A DNA stretch of 37,373 nt, taken from contig NZ_JAIVFQ010000068.1 in NCBI RefSeq assembly GCF_020829495.1, forward strand, positions 1 through 37,373, given 5' to 3'. Made by a program: the position numbers and the translations under genes. Every line of letters begins with the position of its first letter. The stretch's first letter is position 1. The stretch is from Nostoc favosum CHAB5714 (GTDB lineage Bacteria; Cyanobacteriota; Cyanobacteriia; Cyanobacteriales; Nostocaceae). Below, piece after piece: positions 17,239-24,657 of this stretch. The notes beneath the pieces are model-generated. The model saw nothing but the letters and a program-made list of their open reading frames with translations. It did not search any database and was not told the DNA's origin.

Positions 17239-17586
17239 ATGGCACACAAAATTTTTGATCTTGTCGGAAAATACGCCATCAGCGCTGAGAGTGGGCAGAA
17301 GGTATACGACCAGATTCATCCACTTCTGCTTGCTGGCAACCCTGTAGAATTAGATTTTAATGGAGTTCAGGTTTTTGCTTCTCCTTTTTTCAACTTTGCG
17401 ATCGGTCATCTCTTAAAGGATATTCCAGCAGATAACCTTAATCGGCTGGTTGAGTTCACCGCTATAAGTTCTGAAGGGTGGAATGTTCTTGAGCGTGTGA
17501 TTGCCAATGCAAAGCATTACTATTCCGATGAGCAATTTCGTAATGCGGTTGATGTAGTGATAGCAGAGCAGGCTGCAACTCTTTAG
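17239..17586 (+). CDS. STAS-like DUF4325 protein
   Basis: A 115-residue protein of the DUF4325 STAS-like family. It has an N-terminal strand (FDLVGKYAISAESGQKVYDQ), then VELDFNGVQVFASPFFNFAIGHLL, the strand-helix region corresponding to the STAS phosphoserine/partner-binding loop, and a helical C-terminus. The start follows a GAGG-type Shine-Dalgarno (AGAGGAATGG). It sits 16 nt after the STAS/GHKL gene and 2 nt before the PIN gene, so the three are almost certainly translated from one message. DUF4325 proteins have no established activity. The pairing with an RsbW-like ATPase suggests a partner-switch antagonist, which is an inference. Whether Ser48 or a neighbour is a phosphorylation site cannot be judged from sequence alone. 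Confidence 0.82.
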   Translation: MAHKIFDLVGKYAISAESGQKVYDQIHPLLLAGNPVELDFNGVQVFASPFFNFAIGHLLKDIPADNLNRLVEFTAISSEGWNVLERVIANAKHYYSDEQFRNAVDVVIAEQAATL

Positions 17587-17588
17587 GT

Positions 17589-18212
17589 ATGGCGGTCAAA
17601 CTCAACATCCAAGCTGATATCATCAACATCAAAACTGATACTCCGCAGCAGGGTGATATTTTCCTTGTAGATACCAACGTCTGGTTTTGGCAGACGTATA
17701 CAAATGCTGGGTTTGGTGCTAACGCTTCCGAATTCAGTATTTATCTAACATATCTCAATCAAGCTCTTGTAAATGGAGCTACACTAACCTACTCTGGACT
17801 TATATTGGCGGAGCTTGCTCATATCATTGAGAAAACTGAATATAAGATTTATATGCAGTCTCATGGTCATCTGCCACTTAAGGAATACCGCCATAATTAC
17901 CCAAATGAACGAATGAATGTTGTTGCTGAAGTTCAGTCAGCTTGGAGTCAGGTTAAGGCGCTTGCTGTTCCTGTTAATCTGACAGTAGATGATGCAACAA
18001 CAGATGCAGCACTAAACAGATTCCAAAGTCAAGCTGTTGATGGCTACGATTTACTACTTCTCGAAGCTATTAGCAAAGCAGAAGTAGGAAAAATTCAAAT
18101 CATCACACATGATATGGATTATGCTGTTGTTCCAGGTATTCAGGTATTTACGAGCAACAACTACGTTATCCAAAAAGCTAATATACAGAAAAAATTATCG
18201 GCTATTAGGTAG
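17589..18212 (+). CDS. PIN-domain protein
   Basis: A 207-residue protein with the layout of a PIN-fold metal-dependent nuclease. D28 lies in FLVDTNVWFW, E75 in LILAELAHIIEK, D151 and/or D154 in DGYDLLLLEA, and D175 and D177 in ITHDMDYA. The four acidic positions expected for Mg/Mn binding are therefore all available. It is longer than a VapC toxin (about 130 residues). It has an insert of some 50 residues between the second and third motifs, and there is no VapB-like antitoxin next to it. It starts 2 nt after the DUF4325 gene and ends 84 bp before coaR. PIN proteins usually cut RNA. Here the nuclease could be held inactive by the two upstream proteins, but target and trigger are unknown. Confidence 0.8.
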   Translation: MAVKLNIQADIINIKTDTPQQGDIFLVDTNVWFWQTYTNAGFGANASEFSIYLTYLNQALVNGATLTYSGLILAELAHIIEKTEYKIYMQSHGHLPLKEYRHNYPNERMNVVAEVQSAWSQVKALAVPVNLTVDDATTDAALNRFQSQAVDGYDLLLLEAISKAEVGKIQIITHDMDYAVVPGIQVFTSNNYVIQKANIQKKLSAIR

Positions 18213-18227
18213 TTTAACTAGGCTAAA

Positions 18228-18279
18228 GTCAAGGTTAAAAGCGATCGCCTTTCCTAAACCCTCGGCAAGAATTAACCTT
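18228..18279 (+). promoter_or_regulatory. CoaR-like half site and inverted repeat before coaR
   Basis: GTCAAGGTT (18228-18236) is identical to the right half of the coaT operator. AAGGTTAA (18231-18238) and TTAACCTT (18272-18279) form an inverted repeat with 33 nt between arms, ending 17 bp before the GTG start. This may be an autoregulatory site, or a remnant of an operator once shared with coaT. A GCGATCGC lies between the arms. Confidence 0.4.
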
Positions 18280-18296
18280 TATCAAGACCATAATTC

Positions 18297-19433
18297 GTGG
18301 AAATCAAAAGTAGCGATCTAACAATTAAGCAGTTAACGCATTTGGTAGGCGGCGGTTTAACTCCGCGCATGGTGCGCCATTACCATCAATTGGGACTGCT
18401 ACCGCAACCAGTGCGATCGCCTAGCAATTACCGTCTCTACACCAAAAAAGATGTTCTCAGGCTTCAACGGATTGTAGCACTGAAGCAGCAAGGGTTTCAG
18501 CTAAACCATATCCGCAATATTTTGGAGGTGGAACCAGATGCCGATACAACTGTTAACCTGATGGGACAACTCCAGCAGCAATATCGCGCGGTGATGCAAC
18601 AAATTTCTCAACTGCGACAAACTGCATCAGCATTAGAAGGATTATTGGGGCGCGATCGCCATTGTCAAATTATGCAGGCGGAAGTTTTGGCACAACTCAA
18701 GTTACTTGATGTCGAAACTCAAGCTGGATTGGGGGGATTGGAAAATCTCTGGAGTGGCTTGGATGCCGAAATTCATACGCACTCGGAAGCTTTTTCAGAA
18801 TCGCTACAACGCTTACTACCTGATTTGTCTCACCGTTCGGAAATTGAACAACACTTAATTTCTCAGTTGGTTTTGGCTTGTGGCGATGTGAGTTTGGTAT
18901 CCTTTGTTAAATTGAGTCCAGGTGCGATCGCAGCTAGTCGAGTAGCCTTATCTTCAAGCTGTCAAATTCTTGTCGATACCCAAACGGTTGCTGCTGCTTT
19001 AGATCAAACCCGATTACTTCACTTGGGATGCCACATTGAAACCTTGATTGATAATCCCCATATTACCACCGCCACAGAAGCAGAAGTTGCCTTTTGGGAG
19101 CATAGAGAATGGCGAGAAAAATTACAGCAAGTAAGTAAGGGTTGTGTGCTGGTAGTTGGTTATGCTCCCTCAGTACTTGTAGAAGTTTGTGAGGCGATTG
19201 CCAAGCAGAAAATTCAGCCCGCATTAGTAATTGGAATGCCCATTGGCTTTAGCCATGCTCCCGCAGCCAAGCGACAACTGATGCAACAAGAGATACCTTT
19301 TATTACAGTTGCAGGCACTTTGGGAGGTGGCGCTTTAGCTGCTACTGCCCTGAATGCCTTGGTGGAGTCATTGATTGATAAGCCAGATTGTCATTGTTAT
19401 CTCAAAAATGCAGTAGATTCCGGTGAGTACTGA
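18297..19433 (+). CDS. coaR: CoaR: MerR-type activator fused to a precorrin-8X methylmutase-like domain
   Basis: A 378-residue cobalt-responsive regulator. Residues about 5-80 form a MerR winged helix (TPRMVRHYHQLGLLPQPVRS, then YRLYTKKDVLRLQRI), followed by a coiled coil near 85-120. Residues about 170-355 match the precorrin isomerase CobH/CbiC fold (SRVALSSSCQILVDTQTVAA; VLVVGYAPSVLVEV; PALVIGMPIGFSHAPAAKRQ; GTLGGGALAATALNAL). The C-terminus carries the Cys-His-Cys motif (residues 365-367, DCHCYL) known from Synechocystis CoaR, where it takes part in cobalt sensing. The start is GTG with no clear Shine-Dalgarno; the next ATG would destroy the HTH. In Synechocystis coaR and coaT are adjacent and divergent. 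Here the same orientation holds, but three foreign-looking genes separate them. The target is probably the 16054-16085 operator. Confidence 0.93.
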   Translation: MEIKSSDLTIKQLTHLVGGGLTPRMVRHYHQLGLLPQPVRSPSNYRLYTKKDVLRLQRIVALKQQGFQLNHIRNILEVEPDADTTVNLMGQLQQQYRAVMQQISQLRQTASALEGLLGRDRHCQIMQAEVLAQLKLLDVETQAGLGGLENLWSGLDAEIHTHSEAFSESLQRLLPDLSHRSEIEQHLISQLVLACGDVSLVSFVKLSPGAIAASRVALSSSCQILVDTQTVAAALDQTRLLHLGCHIETLIDNPHITTATEAEVAFWEHREWREKLQQVSKGCVLVVGYAPSVLVEVCEAIAKQKIQPALVIGMPIGFSHAPAAKRQLMQQEIPFITVAGTLGGGALAATALNALVESLIDKPDCHCYLKNAVDSGEY

Positions 19434-19477
19434 ACAATTAGGACTCAGTACTCAGCACTACTGAAAATAATATTGTC

Positions 19478-19764
19478 AGAACTTACGCACAAGGAACGGA
19501 AAATCGAACCACAGAGGACGCAGAGAAGCCAGTGCGCCCTTGCGGTTCCCCGACTTGAAGCAACTGGCGCGACACGGAGGAATAAGAGTTTGAAAGGTTT
19601 TTTGCGTAATATCATGTTCGCATAATTAGTTATGATTTCCACAGTCATTGCACCCCACCCCTTAATCCCCTCCCCGCAAGCGGGGAGGGGAGACGAAGCG
19701 TAGCTTTGGCGGGGTGGGGTTCTTCGGGTTTAATAAGTAATCAAGCGAACATGATATAAGTCCT
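19478..19764. mobile_element. MITE family A, copy 2, split by a MITE-B insertion
   Basis: The left end AGAACTTACGCA (19478-19489) and most of the interior equal copy 1 at 8721-8857. The right end TGCG-TAA-GTCCT is split: TGCGTAA ends at 19609, and GTCCT resumes at 19760 after a 147-bp element plus a TAA duplication. Rejoining the halves restores the right terminus of copy 1 exactly. Confidence 0.8.
19610..19756. mobile_element. MITE family B, nested copy
   Basis: Terminal inverted repeats TATCATGTTCGC and GCGAACATGATA are flanked by 3-bp direct repeats TAA (19607-19609 and 19757-19759). The interior contains the C/G-rich palindromic core (19651-19722) with CCTCCCCGCAAGCGGGGAGG and GGCGGGGTGGGGTTCTTCG. 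There is no coding capacity. Confidence 0.8.
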
Positions 19765-20084
19765 AATTGTTAAATAATATTGAATTTGCTACACTTTACC
19801 AGTTTTAGTAATTCAATAATTCATAATTGTGGCCATAAGCTACCACCTTGGTATAAGTTGCAATCTAAATTAGAACATTTTATAGTAAACAGACTCTAGG
19901 GATTAGAGTATAAATTATCATGCTACACAAGCGAATGCGAAGTATAAATCAATATAAGTGCGTTGAAGGAACTTAGAAGTAAAGATAACTCAGATGTATA
20001 ATTAGCGCGTCTCCTCCATAATCTTTAAAAAGATCGCGATTTAGGATTGGCAGGCTTTCTATTTTTTACTTTAATAAGGGGCTT
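19765..20084. other. Gene-free AT-rich region before the DUF4912 fusion gene
   Basis: I see no gene, element or clear hairpin. It presumably contains the promoter of the downstream gene. AAGGGG about 6 nt before the ATG at 20085 is a good ribosome binding site. Confidence 0.4.
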
Positions 20085-23000
20085 ATGTGGCAACAAGAAA
20101 AAAAAGATACTTCGATAATTAGACTGGTATTATGGCTTGCCTTAGCTACAACCCCTATGGCAGCAAATTTACTGGTGTCAGAATCCATGCTGGCACAATC
20201 TAAACCTGAAACTCCTTCTTTAACACTGCCGCAAACAGTGCAGAATGGGACGCCAGTAAGGATTGATGGTTCAAGTAGCTTGGCTGCAATCAACCAAAGC
20301 ATGAAAGAAAATTTTGAAAAACAGTATCCCAGCGCAAAGCTTGAAGTTGCTGCCAACGGTACTGATACGGCACTGAAAGATTTGCTAGATGGCAAAATTG
20401 ACATAGCAGGAATGGGGCGTGGGTTGACGCCAGCAGAAAAAGCCCAAGGACTAGAGCAACTTGTCTTGCACCGTGAGAAGATTGCGATCGTGGTTGGTGC
20501 AGATAATCCTTTTAAAGGAAACTTGACTAGTAGGCAATTCGCCCGAATTTTCCGGGGACAAATTACAAATTGGTCACAACTGGGAGGGCCTTCAGGGAAG
20601 ATTCGGTTAATCGATCACCCTAACACGAGTGAGACTCGCAATACTTTTCGGACTTATCCAGCCTTCAAGACTGCTAAATTTGCCACAGGGGCCAATGCTA
20701 CCCAACTAACTGAAAATAATACCGCAGAAATCATCAAACAACTGGGCAAAGACGGCATTAGCTATGTGTTAGCTAATCAGGTGTCAAAATTGAACGGTGT
20801 GCGAGTTCTGCAATTAGATCAAGCCTTACCAGATGATGAGAAATATCCCTTCTCGCAACCTTTAGTTTACGTTTACAAAAAAAATCCAAGTTCAAGCATA
20901 GTAGAATTTATCGGCTTTATTGCATCCTCAGGAGAGAACGCTGTAAAACAAGGTACAACTGCCGAAGCAGAGGCGATCGCAACCAACGTATTACAACCTG
21001 TCACGGCTTCCCCCGGTGTCCAGACGACATCTGCTGCTACGCCTTCCCCTGGTGCAACTAGTTCTGCATTTGCCGAACAGCCTTTTGTGGCTCCTGCAAC
21101 TGCACAACCAATTCCAATTGTCAATAGGGAAACACCATTTTGGTTACTCCTACCTTTGTTTTTTGCTCCTGTAGCTGGAGCGTTCCTATGGTGGGTTCTG
21201 GGAAAACGCCCATTGCCTACTGAGACAGACAACTTACCAGAATCAGATCCTCGTCCACCCAGTACAGAAGATGGAGAAATGGCAGTACTCAATGCCAGCA
21301 CATCTCCCTCTATTAACGGAGCGATGCTTGAGGAGCAGCCAGTGCCGCAGTTCCAAGAGCAAGAAAGCCCTGATCGCACTCCTTTCAACATCTATGCTCA
21401 AACACAATCTGACCTGACCCAGAATGCTACTCAAGGGACATCAAATTTAGTCCGGGAGGGAACTAATGGCACCTCTAATTCCTATGAAGACACAACATCA
21501 GGCGTAGCTAATGGCTCAGAAAATAACAACTTGGGAGCCGCAGCTTTAACTAATGGTGCGGCTTTATCAACGGGCATCGGGGCGGCTAGCTGGTCTGCCT
21601 TGACCAACAAAGAAACAGAAGCAGATGCGATTGATGAGACAGTTAATCAGAGTGATTATACTGAGATTAACAATCCTGAGTCTGATTCTGATGAGATTGC
21701 CTGGGATTCTGATGAAATTGAATGGGACATAGAAGCCCCAGCAGCTGTAGTAAATACTTCATATCCTCATCTGCCTAATATTCCAGAAGAGGTATCTGAT
21801 GTGGAACTGCCTTTAACTGAGGAGACAGCCCCACTACCAGAATTACCAAATGTGCTAGAAATAACATCTGATTTTGGATATTGGGACACAGAAATTAATG
21901 AAGATCAGATAGATGAACAACTTCAGGCAGAATTAAACTGGCTAGAGAGTATTACCTCAACTGAAGATACAGACTCAGTAGATGAATTCCCCTTACCAGA
22001 GTCTGGCGAAGTAGCAGCCGATGTGGAACCGTCAGCGTTACAAACATCCTCACTGGTGGATTTGCCAGAATTATCAGAAGAAGATGTATTTAATGTGGTA
22101 GCAGACGCAGCTGAACCCACCGTCAATTTGCCAGAGGAAGAATCTCAAGCAGAGCCTACTGTTGAGGAAGGTATTGCTGAAACTGACTCCACAGATTTAG
22201 TGGGTGCTGCGGCTTTAGCAGCAGGCGTAGGAATTGCAGGCTGGACTACCATTTCTGCATCAGATGCCCAAAGAGAAACTGATACTACGGTTGAAAATGT
22301 GCCGATGTCTACGACGGGCTATGCCTACGCGGCCGAAACAGCTGTTGATTTGATAGATGCAGAAGAAGAGAGTAGTATCGTCCTCACACTAGATACTTAT
22401 ACATCGGCTCATGTCAGTTGGGAGATTTCCGAAGCCAAGAAGGCAACGCTGCATCAACAGGGTGGCTCTCAATTGGTAGTGCGGCTTTACGATGTAACTG
22501 GGATTGACTTGAGTTATCAAAGTCCCCATCTGGTACAGGAGTACGAATGTGACGAGACAGCACACGATCGCCTGGTGGAAATTCCCATCAGCGATCGCGA
22601 TTACATAGCTGAAATTGGCTATGTCGCTTATGGCGAGTACTGGTTGTTCATCGCCCGTTCAGCAATTGTTCGTGTCTTCAGTCCAGTGCATCCAGATCCC
22701 ATCGTTGATGAAGTGGTGATTGCAGATGAAACAGATATTGACTTGGTAGATCCCCAAGAAGAGATCAGTGAAGAAGAGAGCAGTATTGTCCTCACACCTC
22801 GCACTTCCCAATGGGCTGATGTCTCTTGGGAGATTTCCGAAGCCAAGAAAGCAGCGCTGCGCCAACAGGGTGGCTCTGAATTGGTAGTGCGGCTTTACGA
22901 TACAACAGGGATTGACTTGAGTTATCAAAGTCCCCATCTGGTACAGCAGTATGAATGTGAAGAGACAGCACACGATCGCCTGGTGGAAATTCTCATCAGC

Positions 23001-23882
23001 GATCGCGATTACATAGCCGAAATTGGCTATATTGCTGATGGCGATGCCTACGGCGGTAAACTACGCTGGTTGTTCATCGCCCGTTCAGCGATCGTTCGTG
23101 TCTTCAGTCCAGTGTCTACAGATCCCACCGTTGAAGATGTAGCATTAACAAGAGAAACACCTATTGTTCCTACAAATTCCACCGTTGAAGATGTAGCGTT
23201 AACAAGCGAAACACCTATTGTTCCTACAAATTCCACCGTTGAAGATGTAGCATTAACAAGCCAAACACTTATTGGTTTAGTAGATGTAGAAGAAGAGAGC
23301 AGAGAAGAAGAGAGCAGTATTTTGCTCACACCCCGCACTCCCAAATGGGCTTATGTCTCTTGGCACATTTCCAAGGCTCAGAACCAAGCACTGCGACAAC
23401 AGGGCGGTTCCCAATTGGTAGTGCGGCTGTATGATGTAACTGGGATTGACTTGAGTTATCAAAATCCCCAGCTTGTACAGCAGTATGAATGTGAAGAGGT
23501 AGCACGCGATCGCTTTGTGGCTATTCCCGTCAGCGATCGCGATTACATAGCTGAAATTGGTTATATCGCCGATGGCGATGCCTACGGCGGTAAACTACGT
23601 TGGTTACTCATAGCCCGTTCACCTAATATTCGGGTTTTCAGTCGTTCCCACGAAGATTTTTGGTTTGTGGCAGATGCTGAGTTGATTATTCACGGAGCAA
23701 CCCAACCAAATACAAGCGTAAACATTGGTGGACATTCCATCAAAATCAAACCCGATGGTACTTTCCACCTACGTCTTCCCTTTTCAGATGGTTTAATGGA
23801 CTATCTTATAACGGTAGCTGCTGATGGGGAATCCACTAGAACTATCCATAAGAAGTTCTCTCAGGAAACTTCCGAAAGCTAG
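20085..23882 (+). CDS. PstS-like substrate-binding domain fused to three DUF4912 domains
   Basis: A 1265-residue multidomain protein. An N-terminal signal or anchor helix (about 13-36) precedes a phosphate-binding-protein-like domain (about 54-290): VRIDGSSSLAAINQSMKENF, KLEVAANGTDTALKDLLDGK, then FARIFRGQITNWSQLGG, the PstS-family fingerprints. A strong membrane helix follows at about 350-372 (WLLLPLFFAPVAGAFLWWVL). A long acidic, low-complexity linker contains two Gly/Ala-rich hydrophobic stretches (about 482-502 and 707-725). Three DUF4912 domains occupy about 763-866, 899-1007 and 1075-1185, each with VVRLYD(V/T)TGIDLSYQ, QYEC and SDRDYIAEIGY. A short beta-rich end carries WFVADAELIIHGATQPNTSV. 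The layout suggests an external ligand-binding head and a DUF4912 tail on opposite sides of a membrane. The role is unknown, and no other phosphate-uptake genes are nearby. Confidence 0.85.
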   Translation: MWQQEKKDTSIIRLVLWLALATTPMAANLLVSESMLAQSKPETPSLTLPQTVQNGTPVRIDGSSSLAAINQSMKENFEKQYPSAKLEVAANGTDTALKDLLDGKIDIAGMGRGLTPAEKAQGLEQLVLHREKIAIVVGADNPFKGNLTSRQFARIFRGQITNWSQLGGPSGKIRLIDHPNTSETRNTFRTYPAFKTAKFATGANATQLTENNTAEIIKQLGKDGISYVLANQVSKLNGVRVLQLDQALPDDEKYPFSQPLVYVYKKNPSSSIVEFIGFIASSGENAVKQGTTAEAEAIATNVLQPVTASPGVQTTSAATPSPGATSSAFAEQPFVAPATAQPIPIVNRETPFWLLLPLFFAPVAGAFLWWVLGKRPLPTETDNLPESDPRPPSTEDGEMAVLNASTSPSINGAMLEEQPVPQFQEQESPDRTPFNIYAQTQSDLTQNATQGTSNLVREGTNGTSNSYEDTTSGVANGSENNNLGAAALTNGAALSTGIGAASWSALTNKETEADAIDETVNQSDYTEINNPESDSDEIAWDSDEIEWDIEAPAAVVNTSYPHLPNIPEEVSDVELPLTEETAPLPELPNVLEITSDFGYWDTEINEDQIDEQLQAELNWLESITSTEDTDSVDEFPLPESGEVAADVEPSALQTSSLVDLPELSEEDVFNVVADAAEPTVNLPEEESQAEPTVEEGIAETDSTDLVGAAALAAGVGIAGWTTISASDAQRETDTTVENVPMSTTGYAYAAETAVDLIDAEEESSIVLTLDTYTSAHVSWEISEAKKATLHQQGGSQLVVRLYDVTGIDLSYQSPHLVQEYECDETAHDRLVEIPISDRDYIAEIGYVAYGEYWLFIARSAIVRVFSPVHPDPIVDEVVIADETDIDLVDPQEEISEEESSIVLTPRTSQWADVSWEISEAKKAALRQQGGSELVVRLYDTTGIDLSYQSPHLVQQYECEETAHDRLVEILISDRDYIAEIGYIADGDAYGGKLRWLFIARSAIVRVFSPVSTDPTVEDVALTRETPIVPTNSTVEDVALTSETPIVPTNSTVEDVALTSQTLIGLVDVEEESREEESSILLTPRTPKWAYVSWHISKAQNQALRQQGGSQLVVRLYDVTGIDLSYQNPQLVQQYECEEVARDRFVAIPVSDRDYIAEIGYIADGDAYGGKLRWLLIARSPNIRVFSRSHEDFWFVADAELIIHGATQPNTSVNIGGHSIKIKPDGTFHLRLPFSDGLMDYLITVAADGESTRTIHKKFSQETSES
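23127..23274 (+). repeat. 54-bp tandem repeat in the DUF4912 linker
   Basis: Two full 54-bp units (23127-23180, 23181-23234) and a partial third encode repeats of VEDVALTSETPIVPTNST between DUF4912 domains 2 and 3. In-frame copy number changes would only lengthen the linker. Confidence 0.85.
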
Positions 23883-23905
23883 TACCGCAAGGCAAAAGTC
23901 AACAT

Positions 23906-24041
23906 AATTCGTAATTGATAATTCGTAATTCGTAGTTACAATCAGTAGGGGCTTGCACCCTCCACTGAATTGTTCCACCAAATCACAGATTATGGTGGGG
24001 GCTTGTACCCTCTTTAATTACGAATTACGAATTACGAATTA
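23906..24041. repeat. Opposed AATTCGT arrays flanking a 75-bp stretch
   Basis: AATTCGTAATT-type heptamers at 23906-23934 face inverted AATTACGAATT copies at 24014-24041. Between them GGGGCTTGCACCCTC and GGGGGCTTGTACCCTC form a direct pair. The whole can fold as one long hairpin and could end the upstream transcript. Confidence 0.65.
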
Positions 24042-24070
24042 TTCAGGAGGCAGGAGGGAACCCATCCTAT

Positions 24071-24343
24071 AACAAATGCGTTCGCCGAAATAACAAATGC
24101 GTTCGCCGAAATAACAAATGCGTTCGCCGAAGTAACAAATGCGGTCGCCGAAATAACAAATGCGCTCGCCGAAATAACAAATGCGGTCGCCGAAATAACA
24201 AATGCGTTCGCCGAAATAACAAATGCGCTCGCCGAAATAACAAATGCGTTCGCCGAAATAACAAATGCGCTCGCCGAAATAACAAATGCGTTCGCCGAAA
24301 TAACAAATGCGGTCGCCGAAATAACAAATGCGCTCGCCATGAT
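24071..24343. repeat. 21-bp tandem array, 13 units
   Basis: Thirteen 21-bp units, AACAAATGCGNTCGCCGAAAT. Apart from one A-to-G in unit 3 and a changed end of unit 13, only one position varies: N is T, T, T, G, C, G, T, C, T, C, T, G, C along the array. It is never A, which would create a GCGATCGC palindrome. All three minus-strand frames are open across it. The minus frame from the ATG at 24340 would encode repeats of AFVISA(N/T/S). I treat it as a non-coding minisatellite because there is no ribosome binding site and all frames are equally open. Confidence 0.9.
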
Positions 24344-24461
24344 TGCAAGAATTTAGCTTTGTCACGCCAGCGTAACGAACTGCAAATCTTTGGTAGATGA
24401 AGTTTTTCCGACTTGTGTGTACACCGTAGCCAAAGCATCGGGGAGGGGAATAACGAATTAA

Positions 24462-24596
24462 TATCATGTCCGCCAAATCACCCATAAATAAAAGAACCCC
24501 ACCCCCAACCCCTCCCCGCTTGCGGGGAGGGGAGCTAAAGCGCAGCTTTTGCGGGGTGGGGTTCCGGTTATTATGGTTAATTACCCGGACATCATA
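24462..24596. mobile_element. MITE family B, copy 2
   Basis: A 135-bp element with ends TATCATGTCCG and CGGACATCATA (one mismatch), flanked by TAA at 24459-24461 and 24597-24599. It holds the same CCTCCCCGCTTGCGGGGAGG / GCGGGGTGGGGTTC core as the nested copy at 19610-19756. Confidence 0.8.
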
Positions 24597-24657
24597 TAAC
24601 CGGGCATTATATAACTTCGGTGGTTCAAAAAAATGAAACCTGCTGTAATAATTGCGT

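Noticed and set aside
17589..18212. Calling the PIN gene a VapC toxin
   Set aside because: It is about 75 residues longer than VapC, has an internal insert, and no VapB-type antitoxin is adjacent.
24032..24485. Three overlapping minus-strand frames over the 21-bp array as repeat proteins
   Set aside because: A 21-bp repeat without stops is open in every frame by construction, and none has a ribosome binding site. It is kept as a repeat, with coding only a possibility.
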